A stretch of DNA of 64,000 nt from Euclidia mi (Eukaryota; Arthropoda; Insecta; Lepidoptera; Erebidae). A model generated the notes under the pieces. The model did not search any database, was not told the DNA's origin, and saw only the letters and a list, made by a program, of their open reading frames with translations. Both the position numbers and the translations under genes were made by a program. Every line of letters begins with the position of its first letter. Positions within the stretch are counted from its first letter, which is position 1. Shown piece by piece: positions 29,750 to 40,690 of the stretch. The stretch spans positions 12,728,217 to 12,792,216 of the forward strand of contig OX123209.2 of assembly GCA_944739405.2 (NCBI GenBank), given 5' to 3'.

Positions 29750-30049
29750 TTAAAAAAATTGTTCAAAAAGTATAAAATCTATAGACACAATGTTTGAAAA
29801 AAGGTTGTGAAGCCCTGAATGTTTGTTTACAAAAAGTCTATCTTCTCGTGGCACCAACTTATAGTTACTTCGACGCGCGACGGGACGTTGGCGCGGTTTA
29901 AAGCATGGTGTAAAGGGTTCGCAAGGTTCGGCCATGTGGTCGGCCAGGTTGCATAGTTCCCTTTCATTATGTGAAAAGCTCAGACGAACCGTAATAATTT
30001 GTTTCAACAGAGTCATGTTGAAATAACTGAATATTAATATTGGTATCAT
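29750..30049 (-). CDS. Hypothetical small protein, 99 codons
   Basis: An uninterrupted minus-strand frame with ATG at 30047-30049 (a second ATG follows eleven codons later). The sequence is not low-complexity (HNERELCNLADHMAEPCEPF, then KPRQRPVARRSNYKLVPRED) and does not match any TE protein I know. The start lies about 110 bp from the insertion site of the I-type LINE. On the far side of that LINE a short plus-strand exon-like frame begins, so this could be one side of a divergent promoter. It could also be a chance frame, and no function is proposed. Confidence 0.3.
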   Translation of the reverse strand: MIPILIFSYFNMTLLKQIITVRLSFSHNERELCNLADHMAEPCEPFTPCFKPRQRPVARRSNYKLVPREDRLFVNKHSGLHNLFSNIVSIDFILFEQFF

Positions 30050-30278
30050 GGTATGTAATTAGTTAAAATTTTATTATGCAGTTCCCTGTTCCAGTAAAAA
30101 CATTGTTTATTTGATTCGAAGTTGAATAACTGAAAATTTCCGAACGTTACGTATCAATGTACCGAAACGGCTGGCGGGAACCTAAAAAAAGCGCGTATCA
30201 GAATTTTTTTCAATTTTAATTTCTGATTAAATATTCGGTGGTTTTTACTTAGAAGTTAATAAAAAACCATAGTGATAG

Positions 30279-31484
30279 GTGTGCAAACCCGTGGAAATGG
30301 TGGGAAATGAGGGGGGCGGGGATAACCCGCCCACCTCACATAAACGTCCTCGGCCTGAGGCTGGAGACGGAGGAAGTGAAAAGGACTATGGTAATGGCGG
30401 CGGCGGTGAGCATTTTGACTATTCACCGTATCTAAAACCAGAATACAAAAGAATTTATCCTGAAAATGCCACTTGTGTGGACTTTAAAGTGTTTATAGAA
30501 GCTTCCAACAGTAAAGATAGAATAGGCAATAAGAGCCCTATCTATCTGAATCATATATTTTCTAGCGAGATAAAAGGGATGACGGCTATTCAAAGAATTA
30601 ACGCCAATAAAATTGCAATAATATTTAAACAATATAATACGGCCAATAACTTTATTAATAACAGCGCTTTTCTCAACAAACATGGCTTGAAAGCATTTAT
30701 TCCGGCTGCGCAAATAGAAAAAACAGGCATAATTAGATTTGTACCAGCAAACATTTCGAACAAAGAACTATACACAAAACTATCATCAATTTATGAAATA
30801 ATAGCTATAAGAAGATTCACAAAGAAGGTAGGACAAGAGCGAATACCACTACAAACAGTTAGCATTACTTTTCTATCGAATATTCTTCCAGACAATGTAC
30901 AATATGATTTGTTTTCATACCGATTTTTTGAATATATACCCCCATTACAGCAATGTTTCCGTTGCTTTAAATTTAACCACTCCGCTAGGATATGTAATGG
31001 CAAACAAAGATGTTCCATTTCTGGAGGTGAGCATTTATATAAAGAATGTGATAGACCAACAGAGATCTGCTGTTGCAATTGCAGCGGGCCTCATCTTGCA
31101 ATTTCGAGATTATGTCCAATTAAGTTAAATAAAATTGTAGAAAAGAAAAATAAGATTACATATGCAAGTGCTACAATTACAAAACAACACTCAAGTAATA
31201 ACATTGAATTTCCACCCTTGCCACCTCCAAAAATGAAACCAATTAACACTGTAAATAAATCTGTAAATAAGTCTGTACATACATCTGTAAATAAGTCTGT
31301 ACATAGTGTAAATAACTCTAGAGATGTCTCTCCTAAAGTAGACATCAAAGCTAAGCTAATAGTTGCCAACAACGATGTACTTAAGGCCCTGGTACAGACG
31401 TTGGTGGAACTGGGTAATAAGGGCGATAATACGCCTACCACTGTAAATACCATTAGGGAAACACTTATTAAAAACCTAAAGTAA
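30279..31484 (+). CDS. LINE ORF1 (gag-like, CCHC zinc knuckles)
   Basis: 401 codons, open throughout. It has a Gly-rich, acidic/basic N terminus (PTSHKRPRPEAGDGG), a middle resembling Gag-like RNA-binding modules, and cysteine clusters at about residues 222-280 (QQCFRCFKFNHSARIC, RCSISGGEHLYKEC, CCCNCSGPHLAISRLC). One canonical cysteine (CSISG for CxxCG) is altered. The C terminus has VNKSV/VHTSV repeats. It is expected to bind element RNA. The first in-frame ATG in good context may be codon 7 (MVGNEGGG). Its stop overlaps the ORF2 start as TAATG. Confidence 0.9.
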   Translation: MCKPVEMVGNEGGGDNPPTSHKRPRPEAGDGGSEKDYGNGGGGEHFDYSPYLKPEYKRIYPENATCVDFKVFIEASNSKDRIGNKSPIYLNHIFSSEIKGMTAIQRINANKIAIIFKQYNTANNFINNSAFLNKHGLKAFIPAAQIEKTGIIRFVPANISNKELYTKLSSIYEIIAIRRFTKKVGQERIPLQTVSITFLSNILPDNVQYDLFSYRFFEYIPPLQQCFRCFKFNHSARICNGKQRCSISGGEHLYKECDRPTEICCCNCSGPHLAISRLCPIKLNKIVEKKNKITYASATITKQHSSNNIEFPPLPPPKMKPINTVNKSVNKSVHTSVNKSVHSVNNSRDVSPKVDIKAKLIVANNDVLKALVQTLVELGNKGDNTPTTVNTIRETLIKNLK

Positions 31485-32257
31485 TGGATCCATATCATAC
31501 ACTGTCTAAGCTACGTATTGCTCAGTATAACATTCAAAGTGCTAAAAATAAAAAACCCTTACTGATTGAATTCTTACAAAAACAACATATTGACATTTGC
31601 TTACTTAACGAAACATGGTTTAAAGACAATAGTTTTAGAATACCTGGATATAATATTTATAATAAAAATTCTAAAAATACTCATAATGGTGTAGCAATAC
31701 TAATTAAGCCATATTTAAAGTACAAAGTTTTAAACACTAGATTTTATGAAGAAATTCAAACTGTAGCTCTGTCCTTATCTACGGTGCATGGTAGCTTGAC
31801 TATTCTTTGTGTATACTGTCCTCCTTCTAGTAGACATATACGGATCAATAGATTACGTAATATTATCAATGATCTTCCAAAGCCTATATTTGTCAGTGGT
31901 GACTTTAATGCACACCACATCGCTTTTGGTTGTCTATCCACTAAGAGCAGAGGTCAGGATTTATTTAATATCATTGATGACTTGGATTTATGTATATTAA
32001 ATGATGGTAGTTTTACTACTGTTAACAACCCGAGACGAAATCCGTCTGCAATTGATGTAAGCTTTATTAGTGCTAACCTCGCATCAATATGCGAGTGGTC
32101 TGTACATGATGATGCCATGGGCAGCTATCACTACCCAACAATAACAGAGATTTCACTGCATATAGATAAATATTATATTAATCCTCCTGTTGATAGGTTT
32201 ATATATAACAAAGCAGATTGGAAAAAGTTTAAAACTATTTCTCAAAACAATATTTAA
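31484..32257 (+). CDS. LINE ORF2, apurinic-type endonuclease part
   Basis: It starts at ATG 31484-31486, overlapping the ORF1 stop (TAATG), an arrangement that suggests reinitiation. Endonuclease motifs run in order: IAQYNIQSAKNKK, ICLLNETWFKD, GVAILI, SGDFNAHHIAFGC, and NPSAIDVSFIS (about residues 10-200), followed by GSYHYPTI. These carry the catalytic Asn, Glu, Asp and His of the family, the last as SYHYP rather than SDH. The frame ends at 32257 because of a one-base shift; the RT continues in another frame. Confidence 0.9.
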   Translation: MDPYHTLSKLRIAQYNIQSAKNKKPLLIEFLQKQHIDICLLNETWFKDNSFRIPGYNIYNKNSKNTHNGVAILIKPYLKYKVLNTRFYEEIQTVALSLSTVHGSLTILCVYCPPSSRHIRINRLRNIINDLPKPIFVSGDFNAHHIAFGCLSTKSRGQDLFNIIDDLDLCILNDGSFTTVNNPRRNPSAIDVSFISANLASICEWSVHDDAMGSYHYPTITEISLHIDKYYINPPVDRFIYNKADWKKFKTISQNNI

Positions 32258-34466
32258 TGATTTAGTTCTAAAATTATATGATCCTATTTCAAGCTATAAT
32301 GATTTTTGTTCTCGATTGGATAATTTAAAAGTTATGACAATTCCTAAACTTAATAAACCAAATAATTTCAAAAGTAGACCTCCAGCTCCTTGGTGGAATG
32401 ACATTTGTGAAAAAAGTGTTATTGCCTCTTACAATGCATTGAAACTATATAGAAGTGATCCTACTATGGAGAACTATTTAGATTATAAAAGAAAGGATGC
32501 ACTTAAAAAAAGAACCATATCAGAACAAAAGAGAATATGTTGGAATAGCTTATGTAACACTTTTAATAGAACTACTCCTATAAGTAAGATTTGGAATCTT
32601 CTAAAAATGTTCAAAGGTATAAGAGCTGGTAATAAATCATATAAAGATGAGTTTATTTCTCAATTTCTAGATAAATTATCTGACAATAGCAATCTAAATA
32701 ATATTAATAGTTTAGGCAATATTTTCGAATTAAATAATGATAATCCAAATTCAAAATTTTTGCTAGATGCTTTTACATGGTCTGAATTTAAAATGAGTTT
32801 GTTATCTCGGAAAGACACTACACCTGGTTTAGATGATTTCCCCTATTGTACTATTAAAAATTTAGATGAATCAGCACAAAAAATATTTCTTAATATTCTT
32901 AATTTACTTTGGCATTGTAAATGTATTCCACAATCATGGAAAACACAATGTGTCATTCCGATACTCAAACCAGATAAACCTCTCGAGCTTGCCAGCTCTT
33001 ATAGACCAATATCACTGTCTTCATGTCTAGGTAAACTATTTGAAAACATGATTAAAAATCGTTTGGATTGGTATATGGAATCTAACGGCATCATTCCGCA
33101 TGTACAATATGGATTTCGTCGAGGGCGAAGTTGTGCAGACAGCTTCACTTCCTTAATTTCAGACCTGAAACATGCAAAAAATAATAAGTTACACACTGTT
33201 TGTGTATTTTTAGATGTTCAGGGTGCTTTTGACAGTCTAGATCCGGCTATACTTGTACAAGTTATGTCTAGGTTAGGTGTGCCTGGTCAACTATGTAAAT
33301 GGATATATAATTTTTTGGATAGTAGAACACTTTATGTAAGGCATAATAATACATTGCATGGTCCAAAATGTGCATCTAAAGGTACAATGCAGGGTGCTAC
33401 ACTATCTCCTTTGTTGTACAATATATATACAAGTGAAATCTGTAAATTTGTAAATAGTAATGTAGATATTTTGCAGTTTGCTGATGATATTGTTTTGTAC
33501 AGTAGTAATTATAATGTAGAAATTGCAATAGACAATATTAACAGAGCATTGTCCCAAATATTTCACTATTACAATGATGTGTTACATTTAAAAATTAATC
33601 CCTCCAAAAGTAGTGCCATGATATTTGGAAATGAGAACACATATTCAAAAGTAATATATAACAGAGAATTTATAAATCCAGTGAATGTTAAGAAATTTTT
33701 AGGCATAGTATTAGATAAGAAATTAACCTTTGAGGAACATATTAAAACCATATCAAAAAATGCTCTTAAAGGATTAAATATAATAAAATGTCTTGCAGGC
33801 GTTACATGGGGAGCTGACCCGAAAATATTGTCAACTTTGTATAAAAGTATAGTTAGAAGCCATTTTGATTATAGCTCATTAGTGTATATAAATAGTACTC
33901 ATGTAAATAAACTAGATCTATTGCAGAACAGGGCTTTGAGAACAATTTCTGGTGCAATGTGCTCTACTCCCATAAGGGCCATGGAAGTGGAGACTAAAAT
34001 AATGCCCCTAATTTTGAGACGCATTCTACTTGCAGTGAGATTCTGTCTTAAATTAATTGCTGCAGATAACAAGAAAATAATAAACAAAATAGTACCTTCT
34101 GTATGTAGAAATCCTGGACCTCTAACAACAGGCGAGATTCTCTTAAATGGTAAATCCCCAACATTGTCCAAAATATTGCTGGAAACAGAAAATAGTTTTA
34201 CTGGTATTAGAAAACAATGCCCATGGCCGTGTTACTCCTTCTCTTATCAGTGTATCACACATCCTGTCAAAGAATTGCAAAATCCCATCAATAACAATTT
34301 AGATATGTTACAGTTTATGGCAGATAATAAGAATTATTATGTTATTTACACTGATGGCAGTAAAGGAAGTGATTATGTGCGTGCTGCTATATATGATCCA
34401 CAAATTCAATTCTCTCAAAGCTTTGTTCTACACAATACATGCACCATATTCACTGCAGAGGCATAA
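32258..34466 (+). CDS. LINE ORF2, reverse transcriptase and start of RNase H
   Basis: It continues ORF2 in a shifted frame (open from 32190). Motifs: PGLDDFPYCTIKNL, YRPISLSSCLGKLFENMI, QYGFRRGRSCADS, CVFLDVQGAFDSLDP, GTMQGATLSPLLYNIY, and LQFADDIVLYSSN with the FADD catalytic pair, then KKFLGIVLDKKLTFEEHI. At the end, YVIYTDGSKGSDYVRAA is the first RNase H motif. A frame break near 34463 follows, after TIFTAEA. Confidence 0.9.
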
Positions 34467-34564
34467 TTATGCGGTTTATCAGGCATTAAAACATATTCGC
34501 CAAATTAACAATAGCAAATACTTTTTGATTGTTTCTGATTCACTGAGTTTGATTAAAGCCTTAA

Positions 34565-35284
34565 CCTTCGGCCGGCGGGAAGACAGCCGGCTGGGCGCCC
34601 AAAATTTTTGCGCTTAAAACCCAAGAGACAGCCGGCTGTCACTCACTTACATTCAAGAAAATACCTTAAATTCGCACGTTTAGAGACGACTTTTGTATGA
34701 ACAATGTTAGTGCGTTCCGTTCTTTGATAAATTTTCTACATTCTGAGCATAAAATATTGTATAATCTGTGCATCCACAGTTTAGCTTTGACAGTCGAAAA
34801 ATATGCATCGCGCAAGCTTCACGCGCAGTTCCGTGATTTGTTTGTGTTAGTGTTTTTTTTGTGTATTTTACGTAAGTAAGTAGTGTTTCTTATTAGAAAA
34901 CTGTTTTTTAGCTTATTAGAAGTGTTTTTATGTAACTGGTTGAATGAAATACATCGTAATATGGCACGAAAAAGTTTGCGAAAAAGTTTGTTATTATGTG
35001 ACTGATTGCGAAGTGATTTGTCATTGTTGTGAAGTTTGAATCTGTGAAAACAATATAAATATTTGACAAAACACTTTATTTTGATGCCTGGCAGAAAGAA
35101 AATTTAATAATGATTACAATATAGTTTATTGAATTAAAAAATATGGTTTCGTTGTAGAGTTATTACATAATATATTTTGTACAACGCAATTTTTTCGACG
35201 CCATCACATCTAAGGCGCAGGGGCGCCGGGGCTGTCAAAATCATGTCAAAAAATTTTATCTGGGCCAAAAAGAGGGCTGAAAGG
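34565..35284. mobile_element. TTAA-site non-autonomous DNA element, 720 bp
   Basis: TTAA lies at 34561-34564 and 35285-35288. The ends are imperfect inverted repeats (CCTTCGGCC / GGGCTGAAAGG). Removing the insert with one TTAA rejoins the RNase H frame exactly (SLIKAL then TNLTVSF). piggyBac and Kolobok both use TTAA and no transposase is present to decide. It holds no supported gene; the two AGACAGCCGGCTG stretches near its left end are notable. Confidence 0.85.
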
Positions 35285-35288
35285 TTAA

Positions 35289-35977
35289 CTAACCTTACAG
35301 TTTCTTTTAAGACAAATTATATTCTATATTTCATCAAAGAAATAATTTATCAATATTACCTCAAGCACAAAAGCATTGCTTTTCTGTGGGTACCTTCACA
35401 CCGAGGTATCTATGGCAATGAAATAGTTGATAAAACCGCATATGAAGGTAGTAATGCTATTGATGTTAGAAATGCAATGGACATTCCTACGACTGACTTC
35501 TTGCAATGTATTAATGAAAATGTTTGTAACTTATGGTTAGAATTGTGGAAGAAAGACCAAGACACTAAAGGAAAATTTTACGGCCGTATACAAGAAGAAT
35601 TACCTGTTAGACCCTGGTACAATAGATTGAAGGAAGCCAGCCGAGACTTTATCACTACGATAAATAGACTGCGCTTTGGCCATAATACTGCTCCGTCACA
35701 CCTTGCTAGACTTGGCATTATTACAAGCAATACATGCCCACATTGTGAGTCCCAAGAGGGAGCTCAAGGGGCCGTTGCAACCGTCGAACATATTATTTTT
35801 GACTGTCAAAACTTCCTGCTTGACATTGACAGATTAGTGTTGGCTAGTGAACTCAGTGATGTGAACATTAAGTGCGATTCTTTCTCCCGCCCGCCGCCAC
35901 TCGAAGAGTTATTGAAAGACAAAAATACTTACAAACCGATATATAAATACATTAAAAATACTGTTAAAACAATTTAA
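35289..35977 (+). CDS. LINE ORF2, RNase H remainder and C terminus
   Basis: It reads LTVSFKTNYILYFIKEI, then FLWVPSHRGIYGNEIVDKTA, the last RNase H motif (WVPSH.G..GNE..D). A C-terminal region with a zinc-like CPHCESQEG...VEHIIFDCQNF motif follows, ending in TAA at 35975-35977. It is separated from the first half of RNase H by the TTAA element. Confidence 0.88.
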
Positions 35978-36218
35978 AAATTAAGTGAATGTGCAGTGTC
36001 CGTTAAAATAAAATAAGATTTGACCTAGAGGTCCAGTTACCAGGTCATAAAACCCCAAAAAAAAAAAAAATGTACCGAAACGTCAAAATGACAGCAAGGT
36101 TGTGTCAATGTGTCAAATGCTGATGCAACTTTTTCAAAAAGTTGTTTACAAATGAGTAAGAGAAACTTAGTGAATAAAACTTATAAAACTACACCTAAAA
36201 TATTATAAAATATGTGAC

Positions 36219-36257
36219 ATGTCAATGGATTTATTGAAACATATAAGAAATAAACAG
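36219..36257 (+). CDS. Possible first coding exon (13 codons)
   Basis: ATG followed by SMDLLKHIRNKQ and then a good donor, CAG|GTAAAC. It lies directly after the LINE target duplication in sequence that is not repetitive. A strong acceptor-like TTTTTTTATTTGCAG occurs at 37618-37632, but the following sequence does not continue a recognisable protein. This is tentative and may be chance. Confidence 0.2.
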
Positions 36258-36786
36258 GTAAACGAAATATTTTGTAATTATTTAAATCACTCTTAGAGAT
36301 GGTGTCATTTAATCGATTCTATCATTCACTTGTAAAGTTTATTGTAAACTATTTATATAATAAAAAGCTTTAGAAGTACACTTATTATGCACCTTAAGTT
36401 GTAACCACACTAACTGTGATTTAATGTTTCAAATGTATGAATAATTTATTGTTAATAAAATAATTTCCTTTTGTCTATAAAGTTGATACTTATCGCTGCT
36501 TTTTATTTAGTTACCATTTTAAGTCACAAACTTCAAAACATTTTAGTTTAATTTACATTAAACTTATAAATACTTGCATATTACTCATATTAAATTTAAT
36601 GTACCTAAGTACTTCTTGAAGTACTTATTGTAAATTTTTTTATAAGTAAGTAGATATAAATTATACCCAGACTAGGGCTGCCATCACCTAACTGGATAAA
36701 CACTGCAAGAATCCCGGACATTTGAGCGAAATATGGTTTTTTTCCTGGACACCTCTGAAAAAGTAACTTATATCCCTCATGTGTAT
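36258..36786. other. Non-repetitive AT-rich stretch
   Basis: No gene is recognised. If the preceding exon is real, this is its intron. Confidence 0.3.
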
Positions 36787-36985
36787 ATATAAAATGCTTG
36801 TGTTACTTACTGACTGACAGACAAGCTGCAGCCGAAACTATTGGGCACAGGAAATTTGGCATGTATGTTCCTTGGGGACCGTAGGGGTGCACTAAGGAGG
36901 GATGTCCTGAAATTTCCACGGGATCAGACAGAAACAGTTAAATAAAAAAAAAATTAGCAAGCGTAGCTGCAAACGTCCTCTAGTC
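36787..36985 (+). mobile_element. Helitron-like non-autonomous element
   Basis: It runs from TATATAAAATGCTTGTGTTA through GACAGACAAGCTGCAGCCG and GGACCGTAGGGGTGCACTA to GCAAACGTCCTCTAG followed by T. It is the same family as 10623-11036. Confidence 0.6.
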
Positions 36986-37007
36986 TATAAAAAATAATTG
37001 GATCTCC

Positions 37008-37119
37008 CCTGACAACAAAAGTGTCCAGGTAACAACCTGACAACAAACATTTCCGGGTTACACCTTGACAACAAAAGTGTCCGGGTTACACCCTGACAAC
37101 AAAAGTCTCCAGGTGTAAA
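37008..37119. repeat. Four 28-bp tandem repeats
   Basis: Units start CCTGACAACAAAAGTGTCC and recur at 37008, 37036, 37064 and 37092 with a few mismatches. It is a minisatellite with no associated gene. Confidence 0.75.
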
Positions 37120-37782
37120 AACTCCGTCTGGACAGACGCTGGACGCCCTTCAAACTAGGACAAATCCGGACGGATAGCAGCCCTAACCCAGACAAATATT
37201 TAATTATGCTTATGCCATAAAGTTTACACATTCCCTACTAGGGAACCCACAACCTTCGGCTTAGCAAGCCTCAACCTTATTTACCATGACTCCCAACATT
37301 CTAGATGAATTCTAGCTGAAATTGTTAAGTTTCTGCTCCTGTTTGCTTGTCTCAATTCTTCTGAGCTGCCACCCGCCTCCTCTCTTTTAGGGTGACAGAT
37401 GAAAACAAATTATAGTAATTGACTAGAGTCAACACCTCTGTATAAACTGACACTAGTCTATACCAAGGAATATTGCTATCCCTTTGCTTTAGCAGAGGTC
37501 AGTGTGGGAATGCGAATATTTAAGTAGTCAAATCCTGTTAGACTAGTAACCAGATTCCAGGCTGCAACAAACGCCATAAACAAATACCTAGCAGACAGTC
37601 AATTACTTATTTATGTATTTTTTTATTTGCAGATCAGAAATATCACATGTTATCTTTACCTTCAACTACAGTAAAGAACATGCAGCAACATCTTTCAAAA
37701 CATTGCGTAGTGGTGTTATGAACTTCTCTGACCAATGTAAAATGTATAGTTGATTGAATCAGGCGTTACTTGGCGGAACTCC
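37120..37782. other. Intergenic stretch with SINE scraps
   Basis: 37385-37560 contains SINE-like TATACCAAGGAATATTGCTA and CTGTTAGACTAGTAACCAG in reverse. There is no supported gene. Confidence 0.35.
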
Positions 37783-37989
37783 ATTGTAACCTAATGGAAG
37801 GAAAGAGGAACCCACCACGCACCCTCGAATTGACCACCCCAACTATTGCAATAGAAAAAGGTTGACAATATCGAACTCCTCTAAAAGGATAAGGGATATA
37901 GGAATGGTATGGGTTCCAGGAAGATACCTGACTTGCAGTATCCCGCTGTATGCGCCGACTATTCTTCGACACGTGATTCGCCTCTGCAC

Positions 37990-38425
37990 GAGGCATCCTC
38001 AGGAACGATGGGCAACGACAAAGTATGCAAGAACAAAAAGTCCGGTATTTACTGCTTAACATGCGACCAATGCCAAAATAAGTACATAGGACAGACGGGT
38101 CGAAGTTTTGAGCTGAGATATAAAGAACATTTAGCGGCGTTTAGAAACAACCAGCCGGAAAAGTCTCATTTTGCCGAACATTTACTTGAATCGGGTCATA
38201 CCTTAAATAGCGGACATTCATTTGACGTCATACACACTTGTCAAAAGGGTATTAGAATGTGCGTATTGGAACAATTAGAGATTTTAAAGCGGGACAAGCA
38301 TACATTAGTGAACGATCAAACCAACTTTAACGGGTCTCCATTGCTGAATATATTCGCACACCGTCATAATGACTCACATCAGTCGAGCAACGGAGGGAGG
38401 GGATTAGAAAGTACAATCGTTTATA
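37990..38425 (+). pseudogene. Penelope GIY-YIG endonuclease domain
   Basis: The frame reads SGTMGNDKVCKNKKSGIYCL, then CDQCQNKYIGQTGRSFELRY, KEHLAAFRN, SHFAEHLLESGHT, MCVLEQLEILK and LLNIFAHRHND. GIY and KYIG are the GIY-YIG pair. The Arg in TGRSFELR, the Glu in VLEQLEI and an HxxH/CxxC-like CLTCDQC support the Penelope EN family. The upstream RT is absent and the frame runs into the inserted Jockey LINE near 38430. Confidence 0.85.
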
Positions 38426-38429
38426 AGAC

Positions 38430-40371
38430 ATGCCCACGGTTGGAAAGCGCTGGGTCTCGAAGTTCGAGACCCACGCAGACGTCGACACACTCGCTGAGCA
38501 ACTCAGCGCTGTTATCAACACAGCGCTTCGAGTCTCTCGTCTGGACGCTGCGTCGACACGCCGGCCTCCCCAACTCCCGGCTCACATCATGGTGATGATC
38601 GAGAGGAAGAGGAAGCTCAGACGCCAATGGCAACGCACCCGATGCCCGACCATGAAGTCCCAGCTCAACGCTCTGGCTGCGAAGATCTCGAGTGCACTGG
38701 AGACAGTCGCCACCGAGTCCTGGCACCGCACCATCGAGCGAGCAGGTAAAGACTGGTCAGGCATCCACCGCCTATGCCGCCAGCTCTCCGGGAAGCAACC
38801 TCCGATTAGGCCCCTCTTGGCTGGTGACGGTACCCCACGTTACCGCCCGGAGGACCGAGCGGAGATTTTTGCCGACCACCTGGAGACCCAGTTTGAGCCG
38901 AATCCTGCTTCCAACATGCAGCATGTAGAAGCTATCCAGCAGCGTCTGGAGTCTTACTTCCAATCGCCGATAGCCCCCACGGAAGATCCAGTAGTCTTTT
39001 CCCCGGGTCAGGTGCAGCGAATGATTCGCCGCACCAAACTAAAAAGCCCCTGGTCCCGACCGGATCACCAACGAAGCCCTGCGTCACCTACCTCCGCGAG
39101 CAATCGCAACGCTGACGCAGCTATTCAACGGCATCCTCCGCACAAGCCACTTTCCTGCAGCATGGAGACTCGGCCGAGTCATAATGCTGCCTAAGCCCGG
39201 GAAGAATATACTGAAGCCCGAAAGCTATCGGCCCATCACGCTGCTGTCGACACTCTCGAAAGTCTTCGAGAAGCTTCTACTGCTGCATCTTGTACCGCAC
39301 ATCCAGCCACGCGACGAGCAGTTCGGGTTCCGAGCCGAACACTCCACGACGCACCAGCTCGCGAGAGTACTGCACCACATGACGGTGGCCCTCAACAAGA
39401 GGGAGAGCCCTGTCGCAGTACTTCTCGATATGGAGAAGGCGTTCGATCGCGTCTGGCACGCCGGCCTGGTCTACAAGCTGTCCACGTCTACTACTCCCCG
39501 CCGAGTAGTCAAGACTGTGGCCACCTTTCTACAGGACAGGCGCTTTCAAGTGACAGTTGACGGCGTCCTGTCAACAGAGCGCCCCATCAGAGCCGGCGTC
39601 CCTCAAGGGAGTTGCCTCTCGCCCGTGTGCTACAGCAGGTACACGGACGACATCCCCGTCGCTGGAGGCGCCATGCTGGCGCTGTACGCAGACGACGCTG
39701 CCTATATCACCACCTCTCTTAACCCCGTTCACGCGGCGGTTAAGATGCAGCGCGCACTGGATGCACTCCCGCCCTGGCTGGAAGACTGGAGACTGACGGT
39801 CAACGTGGCGAAGACCCAGGCGATCTCCATGGGTGGACGGAGACTGCCCCCGCCTCTCACCATGCTCGGACACCACGTCGACTGGTCGCCGACGGTGAAA
39901 TACCTAGGCGTGACCATAGACCGTCGTCTCACGATGGCCCCACACGTGAAGAACGTTGTTGGCCAAGCGCGAACCGCTCGAGCTCTCTTGCGTCCTGTCC
40001 TGGCGTCCGGACTTCCCCTCCGTGCGAAGCTGGCCGTCTACAAGGCATACATCCGCACCCGCCTCACCTATGCCTCCCCAGCGTGGTATGCGCTGACTGC
40101 GGAGACCCTCCGCAAACGGCTGCGTACGCAGCAGTCGCTCGCCCTACGCGCCGTTGTAGACGCCCCTCGCTACGTGAGGAACGACGTCATCTCCAGGGAC
40201 CTACGCATGGAGAGCCTCGACGACTTCATCGGTCGCCTGAGCGCCAACATGTTCGCCCGCGCTGACGGGTCATCCTTCCGCCACCTGCGGGAGCTGGCGC
40301 CATACCATCGGCGCCCACCGGACCGACCATTGCCGCGGGACTTGATCCCCGCAGCAACCACACCGGACTGA
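38430..40371 (+). CDS. Jockey LINE reverse transcriptase (frameshifted)
   Basis: First frame to about 39045: VGKRWVSKFETHADVDTLAE, RRPPQLPAHIMVMIERKRKL and FSPGQVQRMIRRTKLK, typical of the linker between endonuclease and RT. After a one-base shift (the PGPDRITNEALRHLP region) the frame 39184-40371 gives LPKPGKN, YRPITLLSTLSKVFEKLL, EQFGFRAEHSTTHQLA, LLDMEKAFDRVW, RAGVPQGSCLSPVCY, LALYADDAAYIT (the catalytic box) and VKYLGVTIDRRLTM. It ends at 40371. The endonuclease is missing through 5' truncation. Confidence 0.88.
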
Positions 40372-40690
40372 CTCCAGCTCGCTCACGTCGGCTGACGGGC
40401 GCTTGTCGGGAGCCTCCCCCGGCAAGCTCGACCTCGCCAACGTAAGCGAAGCCCCCACCGAACAAGCCGCCGCTGGCTCGTAGATCGCTCACCGGACGTT
40501 CCCCTCTGGGGAATACTGCCGGTGGGGTCAGGTCTCGCTAGCGGCGTGAAGCACACCCGGACTAGACGCCCAGATACGACGCCAGTGGCAAGGACCACAC
40601 CCCCGTGACCCGTCTGCAGTTGCAGGCGGCGGCTGACTCCATTGAGACAGGACATAACCTGTATCAATTTCCCCCCGGTTCCCCTAGGGG
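38430..40690 (+). mobile_element. GC-rich Jockey LINE, 5'-truncated
   Basis: It is markedly more GC-rich than its surroundings. The coding part is 38430-40371 with one frameshift near 39045. A GC-rich 3' UTR of about 320 bp without a clear poly-A runs to the right Penelope arm. The 5' junction falls in the Penelope frame. Confidence 0.8.

Larger units (their letters stand above)
30170..36069 (+). mobile_element. Full-length I-type non-LTR retrotransposon with 13-bp target duplications
   Basis: ATGTACCGAAACG occurs at 30157-30169 and again at 36070-36082, directly bordering the element, which ends in a poly-A run. Order: 5' UTR of about 110 bp, ORF1 with zinc knuckles, ORF2 with endonuclease, RT and RNase H, then a short 3' UTR. 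The RNase H domain puts it in the I superclade. It is disabled by a frameshift between endonuclease and RT (about 32240) and by the TTAA-site insertion at 34565-35284. Confidence 0.93.

Noticed and set aside
37008..37119. CRISPR-like array
   Set aside because: The 28-bp units are contiguous with no spacers and the genome is eukaryotic. It is a minisatellite.
37618..37740. Second exon after the acceptor-like TTTTTTTATTTGCAG
   Set aside because: The phase does not match the putative first exon at 36219-36257 in a way that stays open, and no protein similarity is recognised.
39571..40492. Long minus-strand frames opposite the Jockey RT
   Set aside because: They are antisense shadows of a GC-rich coding region with no family motifs.
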